From assembly GCA_023145485.1 (NCBI GenBank), contig JAGLDT010000204.1, positions 1 to 6,258 on the forward strand: a stretch of DNA of 6,258 nucleotides, written 5' to 3'. Positions 1-5,893 of the stretch are shown one piece after another. The position numbers and the translations under genes are program-made. Under the pieces are notes generated by a model. That model saw only the letters and a list, made by a program, of their open reading frames with translations. It did no database searches and had not been told where the DNA came from. Each line of letters starts with the position of its first letter. The stretch's first letter is position 1. The stretch comes from Cocleimonas sp. GTDB lineage: Bacteria > Pseudomonadota > Gammaproteobacteria > Thiotrichales > Thiotrichaceae.

Positions 1-127
1 AGCGTAATAAAATCAAGCCTAAAACAGGGTCTTTATATTCGGCGGCGGTGAGTTTTGAGTTGGCACGAAGATTATCAGCACTGTCCCAGAGGGTGGCTTC
101 TAGTTGCTTGATTTGTTTTTGGTTCAT
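1..127 (-). CDS. hsdM: Type I restriction-modification DNA methyltransferase subunit M, N-terminal fragment (runs off the left edge)
   Basis: Reading the minus strand from the ATG at 127 gives 42 codons, beginning MNQKQIKQLEATLWDSADNL and continuing RANSKLTAAEYKDPVLGLIL before the window ends. This is the very typical start of the helical N-terminal domain of HsdM, the N6-adenine methyltransferase subunit that with HsdS (and HsdR) makes a type I restriction-modification complex. The catalytic domain (NPPF/Y motif) lies outside the window, so activity cannot be judged. The start is well fixed: an in-frame TAA sits four codons upstream of the ATG and no other start lies between. The Shine-Dalgarno sequence is poor (only GGAC close by). 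The gene points away from everything else here, so hsdS/hsdR would be to the left. The family call is firm; completeness is unknown. Confidence 0.88.
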   Translation of the reverse strand, partial: MNQKQIKQLEATLWDSADNLRANSKLTAAEYKDPVLGLILLR

Positions 128-178
128 GGTTGTCCGTTAATTGGGGATGAAAGTCGTCCTTTTTTCCTTTGAATAATA

Positions 179-206
179 ACAATATTTTTTTCGTTACCAA
201 ATTCAA
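179..206 (-). promoter_or_regulatory. Candidate sigma-70 promoter for hsdM
   Basis: On the minus strand, TTGAAT (206-201) is followed by a 16-base spacer containing a run of seven A and then TATTGT (184-179), about 50 bases before the hsdM ATG. Both hexamers are imperfect but their spacing and AT-rich setting fit. The -35 overlaps the outer arm of the inverted repeat at 197-264, so a protein bound there could affect hsdM expression. This rests on sequence pattern only. Confidence 0.33.
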
Positions 207-264
207 TTTCTGATACTACTATGGAAATGAAATTTTCTGCTTGCATTTCCATATAGGAATTTGG
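197..264. repeat. Nested inverted repeat next to the IS1 remnant
   Basis: Two perfect inverted repeats are nested. The outer arms are CCAAATTC (197-204) and GAATTTGG (257-264), 8 bases each. The inner arms are TATGGAAATG (220-229) and CATTTCCATA (244-253), 10 bases each, around a 14-base loop. The spacers between outer and inner arms are unequal (15 and 3 bases). The outer arm ends exactly where the IS1-like left inverted repeat begins. It could be an operator region upstream of hsdM, a transcription-stopping hairpin, or the scar of an earlier insertion; the sequence does not decide between these. Confidence 0.6.
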
Positions 265-287
265 GGTAGTAGGCTATTCCTGTGAAT
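265..287 (+). repeat. Left terminal inverted repeat of the IS1-like element
   Basis: The sequence starts GGTAGTAGGCTA and ends TGAAT. Aligned to the reverse complement of 632-654 it matches at 18 of 23 positions, including the outermost six and two further blocks of five. Similarity stops at 265, which marks the outer tip. Confidence 0.75.
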
Positions 288-303
288 AGTCTATACTTTC
301 CTT

Positions 304-571
304 ATGAAATATTATCAAGAAATTAGCGGTCTGTACTGCAAAAAAACGAACCTTGGAAAAGCAGGTAAAAGCACAAAAGGTGTCCAGCGTTATTTTTGTA
401 AAAATGAGGCCTGTGAAACCTATACATTTATGTTGGAATATAGTAGCAAAGCTTATGAAGCAGGGATAAAGAAAAAAATTGTTGAGATGGCAATTAATGG
501 AAGTGGAATACGGGACACTGCAAGGGTATTAAATCCTCAGTCCTATTAATACTCTTAAAAGAAAAGATGCA
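304..571 (+). pseudogene. insA: IS1-family InsA fragment, frameshifted and truncated
   Basis: InsA is the small zinc-finger and helix-turn-helix protein of IS1 elements that binds the terminal repeats and forms the N-terminal part of the InsAB' transposase. The open frame from ATG 304 gives 81 residues. It contains the family hallmarks GKSTKGVQRYFCKN (about residues 21-34), TFMLEYSSKAYE (41-52) and the helical block VEMAINGSGIRDTARVL (60-76). After residue 77 the frame ends in an unrelated tail (PQSY) and TAA at 547-549. The expected continuation resumes one base out of frame from about 533 (SPINTLKRK), which indicates a frameshift near 530-540. The first zinc-binding pair is damaged: GLYC stands where related proteins have CPxC, while the second pair (CKNEAC) is kept. 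There is no clear ribosome binding site. I judge it inactive. Confidence 0.75.
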
Positions 572-632
572 TGATATTGTAATAGGTTTACTCATCAATA
601 AAGTTGGATTTGGAATTGATATACACACATAA
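561..632 (+). pseudogene. insB: IS1-family InsB C-terminal remnant
   Basis: In a third frame, codons 561-629 read EKMHDIVIGLLINKVGFGID followed by IHT and a TAA at 630-632. This resembles the C-terminal end of IS1 InsB proteins (SKSxExHDxVIGxxxN pattern; E. coli IS1 ends with a comparable VELHDKVIGHYLN block). It lies directly before the right inverted repeat, which is where an insB gene should stop. Everything upstream of this tail, including the DDE catalytic core, is absent. The join with insA falls in the A-rich stretch at about 557-566. It has no start codon or coding value of its own. Confidence 0.6.
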
Positions 633-672
633 TTCATAAAATTAGCCCACTACCGTTGATTTATACTTTAAT
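616..672 (+). promoter_or_regulatory. Possible promoter region for the cNMP-binding gene, partly inside the IS1 right end
   Basis: Two weak candidates exist. TTGATA (616-621) with TAAAAT (637-642) has a short 15-base spacer and lies at the right end of the IS1 remnant. TATACT (662-667) lies just outside the element and has no good -35. If the first is used, the insertion supplies the promoter of the downstream two-gene unit. Neither is strong, and the choice is inference. Confidence 0.25.
632..654 (-). repeat. Right terminal inverted repeat of the IS1-like element
   Basis: Read on the minus strand from 654, it starts GGTAGTGGGCTA and includes TGAAT near its inner end, pairing 18 of 23 positions with the left repeat at 265-287. 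It lies 60 bases upstream of the start of the cyclic-nucleotide-binding gene. Confidence 0.75.
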
Positions 673-714
673 TAGCGAGTGTTCATCAAGAATAAAAAGA
701 ATGGAGTAATCAAT

Positions 715-1170
715 ATGCAATACTTTAATTATAATCAGGAAAAACCCACGTCATCGGTGAATAATATTTCGGTTCTGAGTGGTTTGAATGAAGAGGAGTG
801 GGAAATGATTATCTTTAACTCCCATAGTATTGATTTTTTAGCAGATGAAATCTTACTAAAAGAAGGCGAGGTGGATAATGCTTTGTATATTCTCGTATCA
901 GGAAAAGTAGAGGTGTTGAGCAGTAGTCTTTTTGGTCGTGAAAAAATACTCGCCTGTATTGAAGAAGGGTCAGTGTTTGGAGAGATTTCTTTTTTTGATA
1001 ACTTGCCTAGAACCGCTTCTATTCGTTCGTTAACTGCTGGAAAAGTTTTAAGAATATCACATAAAAGTTTTGATAAAATAGCCGCTTGGAATCCTAAAAT
1101 AGCACAACAATTATTATTTGATTTAGGTCGCTTGTTAGCCTATCGCTTCCGCAATAAAGCAATATTATAA
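715..1170 (+). CDS. Stand-alone cyclic-nucleotide-binding (CRP/PKA-type) domain protein, no DNA-binding domain
   Basis: The 151-residue protein is almost entirely one cNMP-binding beta-roll (about residues 20-125) followed by an amphipathic C-helix (about 127-148). The phosphate-binding cassette is well preserved: FGEISFF (88-94) and PRTAS (98-102), with Gly89, Glu90 and Arg99 in the places that hold ribose and cyclic phosphate in CAP and PKA relatives. The earlier LYILVSGKVEV block (57-67) is also typical. A CRP/FNR transcription factor would continue with a helix-turn-helix, but the protein stops after the C-helix, so it is a sensor module without its own output. I chose ATG 715 because GGAG (703-706) sits 8 bases before it; a GTG at 679 in the same frame would add 12 residues but has no ribosome binding site. 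It is soluble, without a signal peptide. It lies 74 bases upstream of the redox fusion on the same strand, so co-transcription and a regulatory link are likely (inference). The ligand (cAMP, cGMP or other) is unknown. Confidence 0.85.
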   Translation: MQYFNYNQEKPTSSVNNISVLSGLNEEEWEMIIFNSHSIDFLADEILLKEGEVDNALYILVSGKVEVLSSSLFGREKILACIEEGSVFGEISFFDNLPRTASIRSLTAGKVLRISHKSFDKIAAWNPKIAQQLLFDLGRLLAYRFRNKAIL

Positions 1171-1180
1171 GTGACTAGAG

Positions 1181-1200
1181 AGTCCTTACCCGTCAGGACT
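1181..1200. promoter_or_regulatory. Short palindrome between the cNMP-binding gene and the redox fusion gene
   Basis: AGTCCT (1181-1186) and AGGACT (1195-1200) are perfect inverted arms. The AC/GT pairs inside extend the symmetry to 16 of 20 positions. It could be an operator, an RNA hairpin that tunes expression of the second gene, or a weak terminator; only a short T run (TCTTT, 1204-1208) follows, so strong termination is unlikely. Confidence 0.4.
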
Positions 1201-1244
1201 TGATCTTTAACGGCAATCTCCCACCCAACAAGCATAGTACAATA

Positions 1245-3926
1245 ATGAATAAACCCGCTTTCCCCAATTATACCCAGTTACCTTCACGACTCCCACCTGC
1301 TATTTGGTGGTTTTTTCGAGGGATTGTTTTATTGATTACATTCTTACAAATCTATTTATTGTTTTTCAAACCTGAGATTGGTTTAGTACTTTTTTGGCAA
1401 TTATTAATTCCTTTATTACCACTTAGCTTTGCAATAGTACCTGGCGTATGGCGCAATATTTGCCCTATGGCTTTTTTGAATCAGCTTCCTCGTAAATTTG
1501 GCATAAGCAAAGAGAAAACATTATCAGAAAATTTAAAAAAAGTGGCTCTTTATACCTCTGTGATTGCTTTTATTGTTTTTGTTTTATTTCGACATCCCGT
1601 ACTAAACCATAGTGGGGTTTATTTAGGATTGGTATTACTGTTGGCCTTGTTTTTAGCGTTAGTAGGGGGGCTGATTTTTAAAGGAAGAAGCGGGTGGTGT
1701 GGAACGTTTTGCCCATTAGCACCGATTCAAAAAGCCTATGGACATGCGCCTTTATTAGTAGTTAAAAATGGTTATTGTGAACCCTGCTTAGGGTGTCAAA
1801 AAAACTGCTATGACTTTAATCCTCGCGCAGCGGTTTTTAGTGATTTAAATGATCCTGATACTTGGTGGAGTGAGAAAAGGAAATTTTTTATAGCCCTGTT
1901 ACCCGGCTTAATTATTGCTTTTTTTAATATTAGCTATTCAGCAGAAATGACCTTGCTTCAATATTTAACTTCCATGCTGATGCCAATGGTCACTTCTGTT
2001 GGTTTATTTTATATTCTGCATAATTTATTCAATGTGGGATTTTATAAACTAGCCTCTTTGTTTTCGATGGCAGCTTTAAGCTTGTTCTATTGGTATGGAA
2101 CCCCTGTGGTGGCTAAAGGGATATTTATACTCTTTGATATTTCTATCTCAGAATTTCTTATTACTATTTTTCAGTATTTTGTCGCTGTTGTAAGCCTTTT
2201 GGTCATTATTAGAGGGCTTTTTTCTGAATACCAGCACAAAAAATCACAACTGAATAGTACACAAGCCGTCATTGGCGTGGGAGATGTTGGCACATTGCAG
2301 TCGGCACTGAGCCATACACAATCTTTAGTGCAGATTACGGAAGAGTCCACGGGTTCAAAACTAGTATTACAACCAGGAAAAACGTTATTAGATGCCATTG
2401 AAGAAGCGGAGTTACCCATTATGCCTGGTTGTCGAATGGGAATGTGTGGTAGTGATCCCGTTGTGATTACTAATGGTATGGAGGGTTTAGATCCTCCCGG
2501 TGAAGCAGAGTTAACCACTTTACGTCGTTTGGGGTTAGAAGGGAAAGCACGTCTTGCCTGTTGTTGTAAGCCTAAAAAGAACATTAGTATTAATTTAAAG
2601 GCGGATCTAAGCCCTTCAACTGGCGAAGAAGATAATCAAAATCATGAGCTTGAGCAAAGTGGGACGCTAGAAGAAAACGATGATGATCTGTTTAAAATTA
2701 TCATCATTGGAAATGGTATTGCAGGCATCAGCACCGCTGAGAGACTGCGAGAAAAAGACAGCGAATGCAAGATTACGGTGATCACTAAAGAGGCTTATCC
2801 TTTTTATAATCGAATGGGATTAGAAAAAGTCTTATACGGTCGAACAGCACTGCAAGATCTCTACCTAATGAAAGAAGATTGGTACAAAGAAAACAACATA
2901 AACTCTTGGCTTAATACGCAAGTTAACCGTATTGATACGGAAAATAAACAGATCATTCTCGCCATTGGTAAAGCGGTAAAATATGACAAACTGGTATTAG
3001 CCACAGGCGCAACGGCATTTGTACCCGATCAGCCTTGCTATCAACTGCCTGGTGTCTTTACATTACGAAATGCAGATGATGCACTCAATCTGCGTGCTTG
3101 GGTGCAACAAAATAGCGTAAAACGAGCCGTCATACTCGGTGGTGGTGTCTTGGGTGTGGAAGCAATAGAAGCCTTATTGGAAATAGGTCTGGATGTTTCG
3201 ATTGTGAATACAGGGCCTTATTTAATGAATCGCCAATTAGATGAAATTTCTGGAGATATTTTATCCAAATTTTTAGTTAATAAAGGTGTTAAAGTTTTCA
3301 CTAATACAGGCATCAAAGACATCGTACAACAGGCTGATATAAAGCAGGTAGAGCTTGGTAATGGCGAAATATTAAAAACTGATATTGTTTTGCTGTGTAT
3401 CGGCATACGCGCTGATATAGCGTTAGCAAAGACAGCTAAGTTAATAACCAATCGTGGCGTTATCGTTGATGAGCAGATGAGAACATCAGACCCTGATATA
3501 TTTTGTGTGGGAGATGCAGCTGAACTACCTGATGCAATCGGAGGTCTTTGGGCTATTGGTAGTGACCAAGGAAAAGTAGCTGCTAATGTTCTGTTGGGAG
3601 AAGATGACTATTACAGCACAAAGAGTTTACCCACCGTTCAGCTTAAAGTTAGCGGTATTGATTTAAAAAGCTTTGGTGCATTAAAAGAATCCCATGATGG
3701 ATATGCCATCAATAAATACGGCTCTTTTACAGGAGGTATTATTCGTTGGACCTATGTTGTTAGCAAAAAAGGCGTGTTAGTAGGGGGAGTATTCGTCAAT
3801 ACGCCGATGGTCGCTAATAATGTCATTAGTGCATCCAAAGAAATAGATAATGTATTAACAAGTGAAGAACTCCAAAATTTGTTCTTAATTGATGAAAAGG
3901 TGATTAAAAAAGGGAAGATTTGGTAA
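1245..3926 (+). CDS. Membrane redox fusion: NapH/NosR-like 4Fe-4S membrane domain + 2Fe-2S ferredoxin domain + NirB-like FAD/NAD(P) oxidoreductase
   Basis: The 893-residue protein has three parts. (1) Residues 1-325 are a membrane domain with about eight hydrophobic helices (near 23-42, 46-66, 98-115, 125-145, 214-229, 241-260, 267-284, 303-323). It has RNICP (Cys73), the NapH/NosR-type WCGTFCP motif (Cys152, Cys156) and CEPCLGCQKNC, a CxxCxxCxxxC set for one 4Fe-4S cluster (Cys178, 181, 184, 188). (2) Residues about 370-455 form a 2Fe-2S ferredoxin fold with CRMGMCGSD and LACCCK; the usual third Cys is Asp404. (3) Residues about 480-890 are a pyridine-nucleotide oxidoreductase like NirB or rubredoxin reductase: FAD motif GNGIAG (489-494), LATGA (585-589), NAD(P) motif GGGVLG (632-637), second FAD motif CVGDAAE (754-760). 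There is no redox disulfide, as in NirB. An acidic linker (about 456-481) joins parts 2 and 3. Expected role, by inference, is electron transfer between NAD(P)H and the quinone pool or a membrane partner; direction and partner are unknown. ATG 1245 lacks a clear ribosome binding site, and a TTG at 1200 in frame would add 15 residues but overlaps a palindrome. Confidence 0.85.
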   Translation: MNKPAFPNYTQLPSRLPPAIWWFFRGIVLLITFLQIYLLFFKPEIGLVLFWQLLIPLLPLSFAIVPGVWRNICPMAFLNQLPRKFGISKEKTLSENLKKVALYTSVIAFIVFVLFRHPVLNHSGVYLGLVLLLALFLALVGGLIFKGRSGWCGTFCPLAPIQKAYGHAPLLVVKNGYCEPCLGCQKNCYDFNPRAAVFSDLNDPDTWWSEKRKFFIALLPGLIIAFFNISYSAEMTLLQYLTSMLMPMVTSVGLFYILHNLFNVGFYKLASLFSMAALSLFYWYGTPVVAKGIFILFDISISEFLITIFQYFVAVVSLLVIIRGLFSEYQHKKSQLNSTQAVIGVGDVGTLQSALSHTQSLVQITEESTGSKLVLQPGKTLLDAIEEAELPIMPGCRMGMCGSDPVVITNGMEGLDPPGEAELTTLRRLGLEGKARLACCCKPKKNISINLKADLSPSTGEEDNQNHELEQSGTLEENDDDLFKIIIIGNGIAGISTAERLREKDSECKITVITKEAYPFYNRMGLEKVLYGRTALQDLYLMKEDWYKENNINSWLNTQVNRIDTENKQIILAIGKAVKYDKLVLATGATAFVPDQPCYQLPGVFTLRNADDALNLRAWVQQNSVKRAVILGGGVLGVEAIEALLEIGLDVSIVNTGPYLMNRQLDEISGDILSKFLVNKGVKVFTNTGIKDIVQQADIKQVELGNGEILKTDIVLLCIGIRADIALAKTAKLITNRGVIVDEQMRTSDPDIFCVGDAAELPDAIGGLWAIGSDQGKVAANVLLGEDDYYSTKSLPTVQLKVSGIDLKSFGALKESHDGYAINKYGSFTGGIIRWTYVVSKKGVLVGGVFVNTPMVANNVISASKEIDNVLTSEELQNLFLIDEKVIKKGKIW

Positions 3927-3931
3927 GGTTT

Positions 3932-3971
3932 AAACGGTTGCTTTAGCCTAGTGGAGCTAAAGCAATCGTTT
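3932..3971. terminator. Bidirectional transcription terminator hairpin between convergent genes
   Basis: The arms at 3932-3947 and 3956-3971 pair over 16 bases with only one G-T wobble (3937/3966), around an 8-base loop. The core TTGCTTTAGC/GCTAAAGCAA is perfect. It starts 6 bases after the stop of the redox fusion and lies 40 bases beyond the stop of the SulP gene on the other strand. The arms begin with AAA and end with TTT, so a short U run is made in either direction. The stem strength and position between convergent genes make termination from both sides the best reading. Confidence 0.8.
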
Positions 3972-4010
3972 CCAGACATTATTTATATAAAGCCTATGGG
4001 ATACACTCTA

Positions 4011-5777
4011 CTATTCACTAGGCACGGCTATCGGTTTATGAGAAACCAAATGACTCACGTCCACTTGATCACCGTATTTTTTCTTAATCATTTCAATGGC
4101 TCTAGCTCTTCGTGTAAAGAAGTGTTCTGCGCCAATTTCATCGTATAAACCTGAGCGTTTGAGTGCGTCGGTGACTTTAAATTTAGCCCGTGAGATATAG
4201 AATTCAATGCCTGCTTCAGATAATCGTTCTGACATATGCCGTAACATTTCCTCCCCCGTGACATCAATTTGATCGACAGCTTCTAAATCTAACACGATGA
4301 CTTTTAAGATGGGCTTGTCGGCAACGGCATTTAATAGTTTGCGTTCAAGATAACCTGCATTGGCAAAATACAAATCACCGTCGTAGCGATAAAATGCAAC
4401 GCTTTCACTGGTTTCAAGATTGAATAACTTAGCATCACGGAAGATATTATCTTTTGATAAGGCAACCTCTGCAAAATGCGGTGTCATGGTGCGATATAAA
4501 TAAAACATCAATGAGAGTGCAATACCAATAAAGATTCCCCATTCTAAATGAGGGGCAAAATACAAGGTGGAAACAAACACCGCTAAGGCGACAAAACCAT
4601 CATGTGGGTTAACTGTCCAAGCATGTTTGAAAGGTTGGAAGTGGAATAAGCCAATCACTGCAATAATAATGACCGATGCTAAGGTTGCGACAGGTAAATG
4701 ATAGAGAAGTGGCGTTAAGAATAATAAGGTGATGCCGACGATAATCCCTGAAACAATGGCGGCAAAGCCTGTTTTTGCACCTGAGTCAAAAGCGACGGCG
4801 GTACGTGAGAATGAACCTGAAACAGCGTAGCCTTGAGAGACACCTGCGACCATATTTGCCAAGCCTTTTCCGACCATTTCTTGATCTGCTGAAAGATGTT
4901 GGCGAGTTTTTGAAGCAACGGCTTTAGCAATTGAAAACGCTTCAACAAAACTCAATAAGGCGATCATAAAGGCAGGTAATAATAATGATGAGATATGATC
5001 AGGATTAATGCTCGGTACTTGGAAGGAAGGTAGTCCGCTATTGATTTCAGCCACGACTTTGCCACCCATTGCCTCATAGCCAATGAGCCATGAGGTGAGG
5101 ATTGTTATCACCACAGTGAGTAAAATACTGGGTAATTTAGGTGCAAATTTCTTCAGTAAAACCAATAAAGCTAAGGAGAAAATCCCCATAAACAAGGTGG
5201 GTAGATGCGTTTGATCGGGAATAGCAACGACTAAATTCCACAAGGTTTGATAAAGATGCGTGCCTGACTCCACGTCAATGCCAAGAATCTTACCTAATTG
5301 CAAACTACTAATAACAATAGCTGCGGCATTGGTAAATCCAATCACCACAGGGTGCGATAGAAAATCGACTAAGACGCCAAGTCGCAATAAGCCCAATACA
5401 ACTTGCATAATGCCCGCCATAATAGCAATCATGGCAGCGTACATAACGTATTGTTCAACCTCCAAATTGAGCGGAAGCAGTGCTGCGGCCGTCATCAGTG
5501 AGATAATAGCGACGGGGCCATTTTGAAGTTGCCGAGAAGAGCCAAATAAGGCGGCAACAATGGGGACTAAAAAGGAAGCATATAAACCCATTTGCGGTGG
5601 TAAACCAGCAAGTTGTGCGTATGCCATTGATTGCGGTATTAAAATTAAAGCAACGGTAATGCCTGCGATAATATCGGCTTTTAAGATTTCAGGCTTTTTA
5701 AGCTCAAAAATCCAATCAAGAAATGGAATAAAACGACGCTTTCCATCGTTTACTAACTGTATTAGATAATCACCCAT
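4011..5777 (-). CDS. SulP (SLC26-family) anion transporter with C-terminal STAS domain
   Basis: The 588-residue inner-membrane protein is full length for the family. Residues about 30-430 are the transporter core of many hydrophobic helices. It opens with the SulP signature (ADIIAGITVALILIPQSMAY, 34-53, then AGLPPQMGLYAS, 57-68) and includes FVEAFSIAKAVASK (277-290) and SGSFSRTAV (320-328), the region that forms the anion site in SLC26 structures. Residues about 455-568 are a STAS domain with LDLEAVDQIDVTG (496-508), a cytoplasmic module that affects trafficking and activity. Family members carry sulfate, bicarbonate or other anions by proton or sodium symport or by exchange; the substrate cannot be read from sequence. 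I chose ATG 5777 because GAGGG (5782-5786) lies 4 bases upstream. An in-frame GTG at 5840 would add 21 residues but lies upstream of the likely -10 box. The gene converges on the redox fusion and follows pilU on the same strand with a 116-base gap, so it is probably its own unit. Confidence 0.92.
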   Translation of the reverse strand: MGDYLIQLVNDGKRRFIPFLDWIFELKKPEILKADIIAGITVALILIPQSMAYAQLAGLPPQMGLYASFLVPIVAALFGSSRQLQNGPVAIISLMTAAALLPLNLEVEQYVMYAAMIAIMAGIMQVVLGLLRLGVLVDFLSHPVVIGFTNAAAIVISSLQLGKILGIDVESGTHLYQTLWNLVVAIPDQTHLPTLFMGIFSLALLVLLKKFAPKLPSILLTVVITILTSWLIGYEAMGGKVVAEINSGLPSFQVPSINPDHISSLLLPAFMIALLSFVEAFSIAKAVASKTRQHLSADQEMVGKGLANMVAGVSQGYAVSGSFSRTAVAFDSGAKTGFAAIVSGIIVGITLLFLTPLLYHLPVATLASVIIIAVIGLFHFQPFKHAWTVNPHDGFVALAVFVSTLYFAPHLEWGIFIGIALSLMFYLYRTMTPHFAEVALSKDNIFRDAKLFNLETSESVAFYRYDGDLYFANAGYLERKLLNAVADKPILKVIVLDLEAVDQIDVTGEEMLRHMSERLSEAGIEFYISRAKFKVTDALKRSGLYDEIGAEHFFTRRARAIEMIKKKYGDQVDVSHLVSHKPIAVPSE

Positions 5778-5829
5778 ACGACCCTCTTTGGTATTCATCA
5801 ATAGATAATGTTTAAAAAATATACTTTTT

Positions 5830-5835
5830 ATTATA
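5830..5835 (-). promoter_or_regulatory. Candidate -10 box of the SulP gene promoter
   Basis: On the minus strand the sequence TATAAT is a perfect -10 consensus, 52 bases before the chosen ATG. A -35 at 17 bases (TTCTAA, 3 of 6 matches) is weak, so an activator or another sigma factor may help. Transcription from here would start near 5823, downstream of the alternative GTG at 5840, which supports the shorter protein. Confidence 0.42.
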
Positions 5836-5860
5836 CCCACGAATCTAAGGTTTTAGAACT

Positions 5861-5875
5861 ATAAACTTAGTTTAT
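5861..5875. promoter_or_regulatory. 15-base palindrome upstream of the SulP promoter candidate
   Basis: ATAAACTTAGTTTAT is a perfect palindrome of two 7-base arms around one base. It lies between the pilU stop and the SulP -10 box, roughly 30 bases upstream of that box, a position suited to a regulator site. It is AT-rich, so chance cannot be excluded. It does not look like a terminator for pilU: the stem is weak. Confidence 0.35.
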
Positions 5876-5893
5876 TTTTGTCATTAGGTATTT

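Larger units (their letters stand above)
265..654 (+). mobile_element. IS1-family element, internally deleted (non-autonomous, MITE-like)
   Basis: The 390-bp segment is bounded by two related inverted repeats and holds the 5' part of insA (304 to about 560) joined to the 3' end of insB (about 561-632). A complete IS1 element is roughly 700-770 bp, so about half is missing, including all of the DDE catalytic region of InsB. InsA also carries a frameshift. The element cannot make its own transposase but keeps both ends, so a complete relative elsewhere in the genome could still move it. The flanking 8-9 bases (ending GAATTTGG on the left, starting GTTGATTT on the right) are not identical, so no target duplication survives. 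This suggests an old insertion or a later rearrangement. Confidence 0.75.

Noticed and set aside
256..663. Target site duplication flanking the IS1 remnant
   Set aside because: The 8-9 bases on the left (GGAATTTGG) and on the right (GTTGATTTA) share only a loose AT-rich pattern, not a direct repeat.
1200..1213. FNR/CRP-like half site TTGAT upstream of the redox fusion
   Set aside because: TTGAT at 1200-1204 has no matching ATCAA half site at the required spacing. The same holds for TTGAT at 656-660 upstream of the sensor gene.
2171..2584. Open frame of 137 codons on the minus strand inside the redox fusion gene
   Set aside because: It lies wholly opposite a well-supported coding frame covering the ferredoxin domain, has no recognisable domain, and its composition is what an antisense reading gives. 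The same applies to the minus-strand frames at 3218-3451 and 3752-3979.
3951..4148. Plus-strand frame of 65 codons spanning the terminator and the SulP 3' end
   Set aside because: It begins inside the terminator hairpin, overlaps the STAS-domain end of SulP on the other strand and resembles no family. Other frames inside SulP (4715-4948, 5260-5526, 5560-5769) are likewise shadows.
5778..5840. Longer SulP protein starting at GTG 5840 or ATG 5798
   Set aside because: Neither has a ribosome binding site, the perfect -10 box lies downstream of the GTG, and the ATG at 5777 has GAGGG at a suitable distance.
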